A stretch of 64,000 nucleotides of DNA from Sphingobium yanoikuyae. GTDB lineage: Bacteria; Pseudomonadota; Alphaproteobacteria; Sphingomonadales; Sphingomonadaceae. Under the pieces are notes generated by a model, which was given only the letters and a program-made list of their open reading frames with translations, searched no databases and was not told the DNA's origin. Below are positions 54,021-63,726 of this stretch, piece by piece. How positions within the stretch are numbered: position 1 is the stretch's first letter; each line of letters begins with the position of its first letter. A program made the position numbers and the translations under genes. The stretch covers positions 1,877,501 through 1,941,500 of the forward strand of contig NZ_CP053021.1 of NCBI RefSeq assembly GCF_013001025.1. Reading direction: 5' to 3'.

Positions 54021-54217
54021 CGCGGCTTTACCGGCAGGCGGGCTATGTGACCGCCTCGGCCAAGCTTGGTTATCGTTTCAACGATCATTTCGATGCCGCC
54101 CTCGACGTCGATAACCTTTTCGATCTCAAATATATCGATCTTCTGGGTTACGAGGGCTATTATAACTATTGGGGTGAGCCTCGCAGCATCCGACTCACGC
54201 TCCGCGCTAAATATTGA
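54021..54217 (+). pseudogene. C-terminal fragment of a siderophore-type TonB receptor
   Basis: From about 54023 a frame encodes GYVTASAKLGYRFNDHFDAAL, VDNLFDLKYIDLLG and YYNYWGEPRSIRLTLRAKY, then TGA. It is the last barrel strands of a FhuE/FpvA-like siderophore receptor, ending with an aromatic residue as usual. It is joined in a different frame directly to the broken integrase. The N-terminal receptor piece at 55,503-56,548 lies beyond an AraC gene and may come from the same or a different receptor. Confidence 0.75.
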
Positions 54218-54589
54218 CCTAAAGAGGTGCCGGTCAAAACAGGGGTTGGCTGGCACCTTATTCTGCGGTTTTATAATCTCGCGACTATGACGTCATTCGA
54301 GATTTTTATAAGGTATTTTTAGCAGACTTCTATGATACAAAAAAATCGTCCCGCTATTTTGCCATGCCGGTACTTCCCGTCTTGCGCCGCGTATCAAGTT
54401 GTCGGGCAGCGATGCGCCCCTTTCCAGTCGTTCCCGCCACCTAAGGCGTTGCCTGTAAGCAGCCGCAAGCATTTTCATCAGAGCTGGCAGTTTTTGCGAA
54501 CGACTTGCAATTGGGCTGCGCGTAGCGCATGGATGATGCTGTAGCTTGGCCTGACGGCAGAGTCCTAACTCAAGCAAACAAGCTTTCTC
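54218..54589. other. Gap before AraC regulator
   Basis: These 370 bases show no coding signal on the plus strand. Some open frames lie opposite the AraC gene without motifs. The stretch 54,270-54,340 is A+T-rich and could contain the AraC promoter. Confidence 0.4.
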
Positions 54590-55429
54590 GTGAATTGGAC
54601 ATCCCGCCCTACATCCCAAATCCTGCTCAGCGGCGGCCAGCGAGATTTTGCCGAAGCAGCATCGGTGGTCGAGACGCTGGATGCGGGCATCAAGCTGGCA
54701 GTTCTTTTGGAAGGCAGCTTCGCCCTCGATGTCGATGGGGCAGGACTTCAGCAGCAACATGCCGCGGAAAGCAGCCTGTTCACCAGCAGCCGTGCATGGC
54801 AACTGGACCATAGTTTCGCGAGAGGATGCACCCTGCATTACCTGACGCTTTTCGTGGATGCGGCGCTTGTCAGCGATGTGTTGGAGGCGGACTTGCCGGA
54901 CATGACGCAGGTGCGTCAAGTTAATCGGCTGACTCCATTGGCGATGGTGAGCGTGACCAATTCAATCCTGCATGGCCCGTTCGCCGGTGCCGCCGGACGA
55001 TTGCATGCAGCCGGCAAGGCACTTGAGCTGGCCGCACTCGCGGTTGACCTGATCGTCTCTCCCTCATCGAGCAGCGAAGTGGCGCTGGCCAGCGCGAGTG
55101 AGGCCAGACGCCTGAATGACCTGCACGCCTATATCGGCGAGCATTGGCGCGAATTGCCTACCCTTGATCAACTCGCCCGCCGTTTCGGATTCGGTCTGCG
55201 GGCTATGACTACCGGCTTTCGGCGACTCTACGGTTGTTCGATTAGCGAGCACGCCCGCGAACTGCGGCTGCGCGAAGGGTGGCGGCTGCTGGATGCCGGA
55301 ATGTCGGCGACCCTGGCCGCAGAAGCGGTCGGCTACACCCTGCCGCATTTCACAGCCGCTTTTGCAAGCCGCTTCGGCATCACGCCGGGGGCGCTTGCCC
55401 GGCACGGCACGCAAGGGCGCAAAATCTGA
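54590..55429 (+). CDS. AraC-family regulator (PchR-like)
   Basis: The 279-residue protein has an N-terminal sensor part and a C-terminal AraC DNA-binding domain with two helix-turn-helix motifs (TLDQLARRFGFGLRAMTTGFRRLYG, then ATLAAEAVGYTLPHFTAAFASRFGITP). The arrangement matches PchR-like siderophore-responsive activators that control the receptor next to them. GTG 54590 is used as start; the N-terminus is uncertain. The truncated receptor gene starts 73 bases downstream in the same direction. Its target gene is broken, so it may now be without function. Confidence 0.82.
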   Translation: MNWTSRPTSQILLSGGQRDFAEAASVVETLDAGIKLAVLLEGSFALDVDGAGLQQQHAAESSLFTSSRAWQLDHSFARGCTLHYLTLFVDAALVSDVLEADLPDMTQVRQVNRLTPLAMVSVTNSILHGPFAGAAGRLHAAGKALELAALAVDLIVSPSSSSEVALASASEARRLNDLHAYIGEHWRELPTLDQLARRFGFGLRAMTTGFRRLYGCSISEHARELRLREGWRLLDAGMSATLAAEAVGYTLPHFTAAFASRFGITPGALARHGTQGRKI

Positions 55430-55486
55430 AAACTTCTACCGAGGATCGGAAAGACAGGCGGCGAGCGAGCCGGTAGGGGCAACCCT

Positions 55487-55504
55487 ATTGATAATCGTTC
55501 GCAT
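55487..55504. promoter_or_regulatory. Candidate Fur box upstream of receptor
   Basis: ATTGATAATCGTTCGCAT agrees with the Fur consensus at about 14 of 18 positions and overlaps the receptor ATG at 55503. It suggests iron control of the AraC/receptor module. Confidence 0.4.
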
Positions 55505-56548
55505 GAATGGGGTTTCCACGATGTCCGCTTCCTTCCGCTCGGCGCTTCGCGCCGGCTGCGCATTTGCCAGCATTTCCGGCCTTTTCCCTGCAGCGGCCGC
55601 TCACGCCGACGAAGCGGCGGCGAGTGCCGAGCCAGCTTCGGAAATCGTCGTGACCGCCGCGCTTCCCGAAGGCGTGGGCATCGGTACCAAGCTGCCGCTG
55701 GCCATTGCTGAAACCCCGCAGACGATCAGCATCGTCACGCGTGACAGGCTCGATGAGCAGCGCCTCATCACTCTTGACGACGTGATGAAGAACACCCCCG
55801 GCGTCACCGTGCAGCCGGGCACGCGCCTGCGCACCGCTTATTATGCGCGCGGCTTCGTGATCGACACGCTCAACTTCGACGGCATCCCGACCTCGGGCTG
55901 GAACGAGGCGGTCAATACCGAGGACATGGCGATTTACGAACGCGTCGAACTACTGCGCGGTGCCAGCGGTCTGCTGCAGGGCACCGGCAATCCCTCGGGT
56001 ACAATCAACCTCGTGCGCAAGCGCCCGGGCCGTGAACTGGCCGCCACGGCCACACTCAGCGCGGGCAGCTGGAACAACTATCGCGCAGAGGCCGACATCT
56101 CGGTTCCGCTGACCGCTTCTGGCGACGTGCGTGCGCGGGTGGTCGGCGTGGCCGAGGACCGCGACTATTTCTACGACGACGGCCATCGCCGCAAGTTCAT
56201 GGCCTATGGCACGATCGAATGGAACGTCACGCCCGACACGGTGCTGGCCGCGACCATCAAGTGGCAGGACGTGCGCGACAAGGGCATCTCGATGGGCATC
56301 CCGCGCTATGCCGATGGGGGCACTCTCGATATTCCGCGCTCGCGCAGCACCGCTGCGGACTGGTCTTCGCGTAACTGGAACAACACCCAGATGTTCGCCG
56401 AACTGCGCCACAATTTCGGCGGCGACTGGGAAGGCAAGCTGGCGGTCAGCCGCATCGTCGGCGACAGCGACATGACCTATGCGGCTGCCTATGGCGCTGT
56501 CAACCGCACCACCGGGCTGGGGCCTATCGTCTATGGCGGCGCTTACGA
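55503..56548 (+). pseudogene. Siderophore-type TonB receptor, C-terminus lost at IS21 element
   Basis: The frame encodes a signal peptide (MSASFRSALRAGCAFASISG to AHA), a plug domain with EIVVTAALPEG, ETPQTISIVTRDRL and LDDVMKNTPGVTVQPG, and the first barrel strands, about 350 residues. It is then cut at 56548 by the left end of an IS21-family element; the open frame adds only a few foreign residues before TGA. Full-length siderophore receptors have about 700 residues. It follows an AraC regulator and a Fur-like box. ATG 55503 or 55521 are both possible starts. Confidence 0.85.
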
Positions 56549-56578
56549 TGTTGATTTCCACTGAGAAGTGACCCGGGT
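56549..56578 (+). repeat. IS21 left terminal inverted repeat
   Basis: The 30 bases starting TGTTGATTTCCACTGAGAAG are identical to the reverse complement of 59010-59039. Confidence 0.9.
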
Positions 56579-56660
56579 AGGGCGTAAATTTCCACTAAGA
56601 ATTGACCCATGTTGAACTCGTCCCTGGCTTTGGCAAGCGAGGGTATATGGAGTGTTGGAC

Positions 56661-58184
56661 ATGGCGTTATTGAGCGTTATCCGGCGCTGGCATTTTCGCG
56701 ATCATCTACCGATCCGGGAGATAGCGCGGCGCACCGGACTATCACGCAACACGATCCGCAAATATTTGCGGTCCGAGACGATCGATCCGCGATTCAAGGT
56801 GCCTGATCGACCAAGCAAACTGGATCCATTTGCTGAGCATCTGGCGGCCTGGCTGCGGCGCGAGATGGGCCGATCGCGCAAGCAGAAGCGCACGATCAAG
56901 CAGTTTCACGCCGATCTGGTGAGCCTGGGTTATGAAGGATCCTACAACCGGGTTGCCGCTTTTGCTCGGGACTGGCGCGAAGATTATCGGCGCCAGCAAC
57001 AGATTGGCGGGCGTGGGACATTCGTGCCCCTGTCGTTCGCGCCGGGGGAAGCTTTCCAGTTTGATTGGAGTGAGGACTGGGCAATCATTGCCGGGGTTCG
57101 GACCAAGCTGCAGGTCGCGCACTTCAAGCTCAGTTACAGCCGGGCATTCATCGTGCGCGCCTACCTTCTGCAAACCCATGAGATGCTGTTCGACGCCCAT
57201 AATCACGCCTTCCGCGTGCTGGGCGGCGTGCCGCGCCGGGGTATCTATGACAATATGCGCACGGCCGTCGACAAGGTCGGGCGTGGCAAGGAACGCACCG
57301 TCAACGCACGCTTTCTGACGATGGTCAGCCACTATCTGTTCGAAGCCGAGTTCTGTAACCCGGCTGCGGGATGGGAAAAGGGGCAGGTCGAGAAGAATGT
57401 CCAGGATGCGCGGCACCGTCTGTGGCAACCCACGCCGCAGGCCGAGAGCCTTGATGCGCTGAACCTGTGGCTGGAGGAGCGCTGCAAGGCGTTATGGGAG
57501 GACATCTCTCACGGGATCGAACCCGGGTCGGTTGCCAATGCCTGGGCCGATGAATCTGAGTGTCTGATGGTTGCGGGCAGGCCCTTCGATGGTTTTGTGG
57601 AATATCGCAAACGGGTATCGCCGACCTGCCTCATCCACTTTGAGCGCAATCGCTACAGCGTACCGGCCTCTTTCGCCAATCGCACTGTCAGCCTGCGCGT
57701 CTATCCTGATCGCTTCCAGGTCGTCGCCGAGGGGCAGCCAATCTGCGCACATCAGCGCATCATCAACCGCTCTCACGACGGTCCAGGTCATACGGTTTAT
57801 GACTGGCGCCATTATCTGGCGGTCGTGCAGCGCAAACCCGGCGCCCTGCGCAACGGAGCGCCCTTCCTTGAGCTACCCGATGCGTTCCAGCGTCTGCAGC
57901 GACATCTGTTGCGCAATCCCGGCGGCGACAGGGAAATGGTCGAAATACTGGCGCTGGTTCTTCATCATGATGAGCAACTGGTGCTGACGGCGGTCACCAT
58001 GGCGCTGGAGGCTGGCGTTCCGACCAAGACCCATATCCTCAATCTGCTCTATAGGCTGGTCGACGGAAAACCGATCTCCACGCCGCCGGTGACGGCGCCC
58101 CAGGCGCTCAAACTGGTCAGCGAGCCGATGGCCAATGTCGAACGCTATGATGATCTGCGCAAGGAGAAGCGTCATGCGTCATGA
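56661..58184 (+). CDS. istA: IS21-family transposase IstA
   Basis: The 507-residue transposase has an N-terminal helix-turn-helix (LPIREIARRTGLSRNTIRKYL), a DDE catalytic core with FQFDWSEDWA at the first Asp, GIYDNMRTAVDK at the second and AGWEKGQVEKNVQDAR at the Glu, and a Mu-like C-terminal part. ATG 56661 follows GGAG by 8 bases. The gene overlaps istB by 11 bases, a typical arrangement. All catalytic residues are present. Confidence 0.95.
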   Translation: MALLSVIRRWHFRDHLPIREIARRTGLSRNTIRKYLRSETIDPRFKVPDRPSKLDPFAEHLAAWLRREMGRSRKQKRTIKQFHADLVSLGYEGSYNRVAAFARDWREDYRRQQQIGGRGTFVPLSFAPGEAFQFDWSEDWAIIAGVRTKLQVAHFKLSYSRAFIVRAYLLQTHEMLFDAHNHAFRVLGGVPRRGIYDNMRTAVDKVGRGKERTVNARFLTMVSHYLFEAEFCNPAAGWEKGQVEKNVQDARHRLWQPTPQAESLDALNLWLEERCKALWEDISHGIEPGSVANAWADESECLMVAGRPFDGFVEYRKRVSPTCLIHFERNRYSVPASFANRTVSLRVYPDRFQVVAEGQPICAHQRIINRSHDGPGHTVYDWRHYLAVVQRKPGALRNGAPFLELPDAFQRLQRHLLRNPGGDREMVEILALVLHHDEQLVLTAVTMALEAGVPTKTHILNLLYRLVDGKPISTPPVTAPQALKLVSEPMANVERYDDLRKEKRHAS

Positions 58185-58980
58185 CCCTGCCAGCGGCGCC
58201 ATCGTCGTCATGCTCCGCAGCCTCAAGATGCATGGCATGGCGCAGGCCGTCACCGATCTCATGGAACAGGGATCTCCAGCCTTCGAAGCCGCCATCCCGA
58301 TCCTCTCCCAGTTGCTCAAAGCCGAGACAGCAGAACGGGAGGTTCGGTCTGTGGCCTATCAGCTCAAGATCGCGCGCTTCCCTGTCTATCGCGATCTGGC
58401 CGGCTTCGACTTTACCAGTAGCGAGGTCAATGAAGCTCTAGTGCGTCAGTTGCATCGCTGCGACTTCATCGACATCGCCGACAATATCGTGCTGGTCGGC
58501 GGTCCTGGCACCGGCAAGAGCCATGTGGCAACGGCGCTGGGCATCCAGGCCATCGAACATCATCGAAAGCGCGTCCGCTTCTTCTCGACGGTCGAACTGG
58601 TCAATGCGCTCGAGCAGGAAAAAGCACAGGGCAAGGCCGGTCAGATCGCCAATCGCCTCCTGCACTCCGATCTCGTTATCCTGGATGAGCTTGGATATCT
58701 GCCGTTCAGTGCTTCAGGTGGCGCGCTGCTCTTCCATCTACTGAGCAAACTCTACGAGCGCACCAGCGTCATCATCACCACAAACCTGAGCTTCAGCGAA
58801 TGGGCCACCGTGTTCGGCGACGCCAAAATGACCACGGCGCTTCTCGATCGGCTTACCCATCACTGCCACATCCTGGAGACCGGCAGCGATAGCTTCCGCT
58901 TCAAAAACAGCTCTGCCAAGCAGGCCAGAACCCAAAGGAGAAAACCACGGGTTGACCCACCCATGACACCCGAAACATAA
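58174..58980 (+). CDS. istB: IS21-family helper ATPase IstB
   Basis: This 268-residue AAA+ ATPase carries the Walker A motif GGPGTGKSH and Walker B LVILDELGYLPF. IstB assembles on DNA and stimulates the IstA transposase during target choice. Its ATG lies inside the end of istA, with AAGGAGAAG 3 bases upstream. It is full length. Confidence 0.95.
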   Translation: MRHDPASGAIVVMLRSLKMHGMAQAVTDLMEQGSPAFEAAIPILSQLLKAETAEREVRSVAYQLKIARFPVYRDLAGFDFTSSEVNEALVRQLHRCDFIDIADNIVLVGGPGTGKSHVATALGIQAIEHHRKRVRFFSTVELVNALEQEKAQGKAGQIANRLLHSDLVILDELGYLPFSASGGALLFHLLSKLYERTSVIITTNLSFSEWATVFGDAKMTTALLDRLTHHCHILETGSDSFRFKNSSAKQARTQRRKPRVDPPMTPET

Positions 58981-59009
58981 TCCGCAGACGGGTCACTTCT
59001 CGATGGAAA

Positions 59010-59039
59010 ACCCGGGTCACTTCTCAGTGGAAATCAACA
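59010..59039 (-). repeat. IS21 right terminal inverted repeat
   Basis: Reverse complement identical to the 30-bp left end. Confidence 0.9.
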
Positions 59040-59621
59040 CCCGATGCCCGCAATGCCAAGGCCGATCAGCGCTGCGCTATCCTCGAACAGGACGATAAAG
59101 CCGGCCGGATCCTTGGATCGACGGATCGATTGCCACCAGCTGCTAGCGCCCCTCTTGCCGTTGAACTCGCGCACTGCAATGGCCCAGCTTGTTCCCTCGA
59201 GCAGGACCGCGACCGCCAGCACCACATAATTGATCGTGGGATCGCGCAACGGCTCAGGCTCGGCAATATGCAGCCATCCCTCATAGATCGAGACGCCAGC
59301 GCCGACGGCAAAGATCAGGATGGCGACGACGAAAGCCCAGAAATAGAGTTCACGGCCATAGCCGAAGGGGTGGGTGGCGTCGGCCGGGCGCCTGGCCTTT
59401 TCCTGGCCATAGAGCAGCAGGACCTGGTTGCCACTGTCGACCAGCGAGTGGACCCCCTCGGTCAGCATGGAGGAAGAGCCACTGATCGCCGCCGCCACGA
59501 ATTTGGCGATGGCGATCCCGACATTGGCCAAGAGGGCCCATAGAGGACCATATTCTCGCGTAACCTGCGCGGCAGATCGGCCATGGGGCTCAACCGGGAT
59601 AAGGGCTGGAGCGCAGGCCAC
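59034..59621 (-). pseudogene. Cation diffusion facilitator (CDF) transporter, C-terminus cut by IS21 element
   Basis: About 195 residues of a CDF-family metal/proton antiporter remain: LANVGIAIAKFVAAAISGSSSML, the metal-site helix EGVHSLVDSGNQ, HPFGYGRELYFWAFVVAIL and further helices up to LIGLGIAGIG. The reading then enters the right end of the IS21 element and stops. Full proteins of this group have 300 or more residues, including the last helices and a cytoplasmic domain. A GTG at 59621 is the only start in reach; the true N-terminus is uncertain. It is unlikely to be functional. Confidence 0.82.
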
Positions 59622-59772
59622 GGATCAGGCGGCTTGGTGTTGATCCTCCTTAGCGGGCCAGTTCTTGGGAAGCAGTTCGAGGATGGAGATGATGACACTG
59701 CCGCTTAGCGGCGCTTGGGAAATCAATTTGGGCTGGCTATTTCTATCTCTTGATTCTAGGAACGCCGCGTTT

Positions 59773-59859
59773 GGACGGGTGGCCGAGTGGTTTAAGGCAG
59801 CGGTCTTGAAAACCGCCGTGGGTTCGCGCCCACCGTGGGTTCGAATCCCACCCCGCCCG
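59773..59859 (+). tRNA. tRNA-Ser (anticodon UGA)
   Basis: These 87 bases fold as a class II tRNA with a long variable arm. The anticodon stem GCGGT/ACCGC surrounds the loop CTTGAAA, and the anticodon TGA is at 59807-59809. The T arm GTGGG-TTCGAAT-CCCAC is perfect. The acceptor stem GGACGGG/CCCGCCC has an A-C mismatch at the third pair, and no CCA is encoded after the discriminator G. The minus-strand recombinase element starts directly beyond it, so its 3' end is a likely attachment site. Confidence 0.93.
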
Positions 59860-59862
59860 GGT

Positions 59863-60456
59863 TCACCCGTCAACGCCTTTCGCACACCAAGCTTGGAAGT
59901 CGGACAGAAGAATTTTGGGAACGATCAGCCGGCTTCCTGGACGGGCAGCGGTGTTCACGATCCCTTCGTCTGAAAGCGCAAATTCCAGAGTGCTGACGCT
60001 ATCGAGTAAAATTGATAAACATCTGCAAAGGTTATCGATCGATTCCGACCGATCCTCGAATTGCTTATCTTGGGGCGCAACCCGGTTCGGATTGTGGACC
60101 GTGAATTTTCTTAACCGTTTAACGTCATTTTTTAGCTGATGAATTTCGAGATTTTGGCTTGCGATAACGCCATGCGCGATCTCCAAGTCGGATGTTTCTC
60201 GAATTGTTTGCGGCTTCAGACCGTTCTGTCTGTAAAACGAATTCTCTATAAGTACCCGATATGATTTATTCCGAAGAAGTCTCCCTGAACTGACGTTGAC
60301 ATGTGGAGAAAGATACTTTGCGAGTTCGGATATGTTCGCAAATCTCATCTGCGATCGTTCCAGCTTATTTATCTGCTGGGTCATTAGTTCCAATGGTGCC
60401 GCCATGAGCGAGTTCTGGTGGTCTCGAGCGTTCTGCGACCCTTTCGGTGCGCCCAT
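59863..60456 (-). CDS. Small coiled-coil protein of recombinase trio (TnpC-like)
   Basis: The 197-residue protein has an N-terminal basic helical region (about 1-70) suggestive of DNA binding, a coiled-coil (about 95-120, NLEIHQLKNDVKRLRK), and a C-terminal part without known motif. It is encoded 3 bases downstream of the large recombinase, and its stop codon is only 4 bases from the tRNA end. Small third proteins in Tn554-like trios have similar coiled coils and aid recombination. This match is by gene order and general features, not by recognised family. Confidence 0.62.
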   Translation of the reverse strand: MGAPKGSQNARDHQNSLMAAPLELMTQQINKLERSQMRFANISELAKYLSPHVNVSSGRLLRNKSYRVLIENSFYRQNGLKPQTIRETSDLEIAHGVIASQNLEIHQLKNDVKRLRKFTVHNPNRVAPQDKQFEDRSESIDNLCRCLSILLDSVSTLEFALSDEGIVNTAARPGSRLIVPKILLSDFQAWCAKGVDG

Positions 60457-60458
60457 AG

Positions 60459-63400
60459 CTATTGCATCATGTCTGAAAGAAGGGGGATCGATACTGGCAC
60501 ATGCTGCTGTGGTTCCAGCATTGCTACAGCGAGATTGTCGAAAGATATCTCCGTTATAGACATTACCGAACGAATATAGTTGGCTAGTGACCGAACCGCA
60601 TCCGGCTCAGGCTCAGGCTCAGGCTCTAATCCTTCTAGCAGGGTGTCAACTTGGTCAAATGACTGACCCATAAGCCGTTGCCGGATTATATTGGCTTGTA
60701 AGCTCAAGAGTTCATCATTCAGGTCTGGGTAGGCATCTGCTTCCATAATCGACATTAGGATTTTTTGTTGAGCAGTTGATTCACCGACATTTCTTACCAA
60801 ATGTTCCCTGACGAACTCCGGATCGCCAATTACATAATCCCTCCCAACCGGTTGCTTCACATTTTCAAGGAGGACGTGCTCGGTGATTTTCCACCCCAAG
60901 AACTCGTTGACGGTGAACAGCAATGAGTCATAAAGTTCTGCAGCTGCATTATCACGACCACTGTTTTCGGCTTCTCTTAAGCGCCGAAGATCCTCGGCGT
61001 ACACCCTGAGCAGCTTGTGCATCTTTGCTGAAATCGCAGGTAAGTGGTCGATTGATTTGCAGCCGAGAGGGCACTGGCCACATGCGCGAGCGCGGCCGAA
61101 CTGTGCAACGACAAATTCCGGACACTCTTCATTAACTGGGCAGATATGAGTGTCGCGAAACGAAAGGCTCCCTGCGGCAGCGGTCCGCAGCAAATCAAGC
61201 CCGCTTTGTTTAAGTGATTGATCAAGGCACCCGGTTACTAAGGCAACGACACCAAATTTGGCTATTGCGGCGTTCTGATCGGCATGAAAGGACTTTTGCA
61301 GTGCGCTATTTCTGTCTGCCGCTTGTATAAAGGCTGGACCGGAGGATACTCTGGGCCCTGACCAGGTCGCCCCCTCACGAGACAGCTCAGTCTCAGCGTA
61401 CGCAAGTTTCAATGCCAACGCTTCCGGGTCAACCTTGTCATAGTATCGCGTGGCTTCTTTGTTGGTATGACCGACGAGGTCTTTGATGTCGTCAAGATCG
61501 AGCAACGCACTTCGGGCGCTAACGAACGTTGTTCTCAAAGCGTGTGGGGTACTTATAGCTCTCCGATTGCAACCTTCCTTGTCGCTTCGATGAGACAATG
61601 CCGATCCATCAAGACATTCTCCATGATGATCTTCGATGCAGCTGAGAATAGCGATCCATGTCAGGCGATAAGTCTCATCACGATAAGGGTAATCTGATGA
61701 TCCACTTTTGAATAATGGAACCAGAATATCAAATTTTGAATCTTCTCGCCCTTCGTAGTCTACTTCAACGAAATCGGCGAGGTCATCTCCTGATCTTCAC
61801 GCTCTTTGTCGAGCATGTCCATCACGCGCCACATGACAGGTATGACGAATGGGCCCTGAACCTTGTCCGTGTTGACATAGAGCAGGGTTGCTGGGTCATT
61901 TCTATTATCATTGCAGTGCCGACGATATTGAAGCCTACAAAGCCATTGTGAGCTTTGCATGCGAATGCCAGTTTCAAGGGTAAGCATGAGCATGCGCGTG
62001 ACGCTCAGCATCACATCGCTGTCTGCGGGCAATGTCTGAAGTATTTTGGTTGAAATGTGAGTGACCGGCCAGTTTTTACCTTCAAATGTGTAGAATGGGA
62101 TATAGCCAAAGTCGGCTGTCGCTAACGTTGCTCCATTTTTAATAATGGATCTAATTTTCTCCGCAGCATCATCCTCGCTCTGGAGATACTCTCCAAACGC
62201 GAGAACGGCATACATCCACGAGCGGACATGGAAGAAATGCCGTTTCTTAAGTGGGATTTTGGTAGATTTCTGGGGCCTGCCTTTGTTGCAGGGAAGATCA
62301 ATCCCCTTTGATATCGGGTTGAGAAAATCCCTCCCAGCGTACAATAGATATCTATCGTCTGCCAAATTCTTCTGAACAAAATCAAACACCTGCCAAAGTG
62401 CGGTTATTATCACTTTCTGGCTGGAAATAGCTATGCCTTTGCCTGCAATGAACTCCAATATGGTTGGAGCACGAAACAGATCGGTGTCGTCACCCTTCAC
62501 AAATGGGTATCTTGTAAATTCTCCGGGCTTTGAAGGAATTGGTATGATGGATCGAGCAGAGTCATCCGATTCCCATTCAGCCAAATCTCTTTGGTTGCTA
62601 AGATGCACAGGTAGGCAGATCGACAAATAATCCGCCAACGCCCTAATGCCATTTTTTAGCCCGTCATCTGTCTCATAGTCTCGTCGCCTATGAGCAATAA
62701 TCGCGTCAAATAACTTCGACCATATATCGATAGTTTTGCATCAATTTGCACCGGAAGGAACGACAGTACAGATAAATCTTGGAACCACCCGATCCGTTCG
62801 GTATTGAGATACATGAGATTTTCCGGATTGCCTGATTTAGATGATCTGAATTCGCGTCGCTTTGAGGCGTTTTTGGCGTTCTGTATTTTATTATTTTTCT
62901 TTATACGATCAATTTTATCAATTTTATCAATTTTTCTCTTTTCAACGGCCTTATTGAGATCTTGAAAACTGACCTCTTTAAAATATCCGCCTAAAATATA
63001 CTGATTAATTCGATCGATTGAAGCGCGGTCAACCCCGCATGTTTCAGGGAAATTTCGTTGAAGCTCGTCAACTGCAACGGCCACCGATCGTAAATACTGG
63101 CGATCACTTCCTTCACCTTGGCGCTCGAAGACCCTAAGGGCGACTATGTCGCTCTCGCAGATGTACTCAGGAGATGTCCAGTCTGTTGCAGGCAGCCATG
63201 GCACAACGCGGTAACGCATCCGCTGTTCGAGGGATTTTGCCGGCACTCGCTCGCTTGTCGCTAGCGGCTTCTCACCGTAATTCAGGCAGAATGATGCCGT
63301 GGGCGGAGCAATATTACGTAACAACGCGTGCTCAACGCTCCACGCGCGCTGACTTCCGATTGGAAGTATCACGGCTCGCTGGGCCCAGAGGTTGAAAATA

Positions 63401-63726
63401 GCGAGTCTTGCTGCCCGTCGAAAAAGTGTAACAAGGTGAGCTGGGGGCAAGCCTTCGAACCCCAGAGCTACAAATGCTCTCTTTTTCTCGGCGCCGGTCA
63501 GGACTTGATCATTTGCCAACCGAAAAAGTGTTGCGACGGTTTCTTCGTCCAGCTTGCTGCTTGCCTCTGCACGCATGAGCGCTTTGGCAACAATGCTATT
63601 TGTCCCAGACGCGGTGGACGCCATTGCGCCAGACAAAAGGTTCTGACGGAAATGGCGCAATGCTCTCCGGAATGGCGGGGTGAGCTTCCCTGATAGAAAG
63701 ATTATATCTGAGCCGAGATTAATCAT
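60459..63726 (-). pseudogene. Very large tyrosine recombinase (about 1,089 aa), split into three frames by two single-base losses
   Basis: Three consecutive frames (63726-62656, 62638-61760, 61598-60459) join into one protein if one base is restored at each of two places: the T run 62734-62737 and near 61785-61790. The total of 3,268 + 2 bases is exactly 1,090 codons. The rebuilt protein holds the first Arg of tyrosine recombinases in TLETGIRMQSSQWL, the His-x-x-Arg in PHALRTTF, and the GH and Tyr in LVGHTNKEATRYYDK. A C-terminal extension of about 330 residues has a cysteine group (CPVNEEC, CGQCPLGC). It overlaps the upstream recombinase by 8 bases. In this state the protein is probably inactive, unless the differences are sequencing errors. 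Confidence 0.78.

Larger units (their letters stand above)
56549..59039 (+). mobile_element. IS21-family insertion sequence, complete
   Basis: The element of 2,491 bases has identical 30-bp inverted ends at 56549-56578 and 59010-59039, beginning TGTTGATTTCCACTGAGAAG. As usual for IS21, further inner copies of the TTTCCACT...GAAnTGACCC repeat lie near 56589 (left) and 58990-59010 (right). It carries istA and istB. No target duplication is seen: left flank ends TTACGA, right flank starts CCCGAT. The flanks also belong to two unrelated broken genes, so a deletion or recombination between element copies has probably occurred. Confidence 0.88.

Noticed and set aside
60597..60630. Tandem GGCTCA repeat
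   Set aside because: It is a short coding repeat (Glu-Pro units) in the large recombinase; no sign of a functional array.
61760..61800. Programmed ribosomal frameshift in the large recombinase
   Set aside because: No slippery heptamer or following structure is seen at either frame change; single-base loss explains it better.
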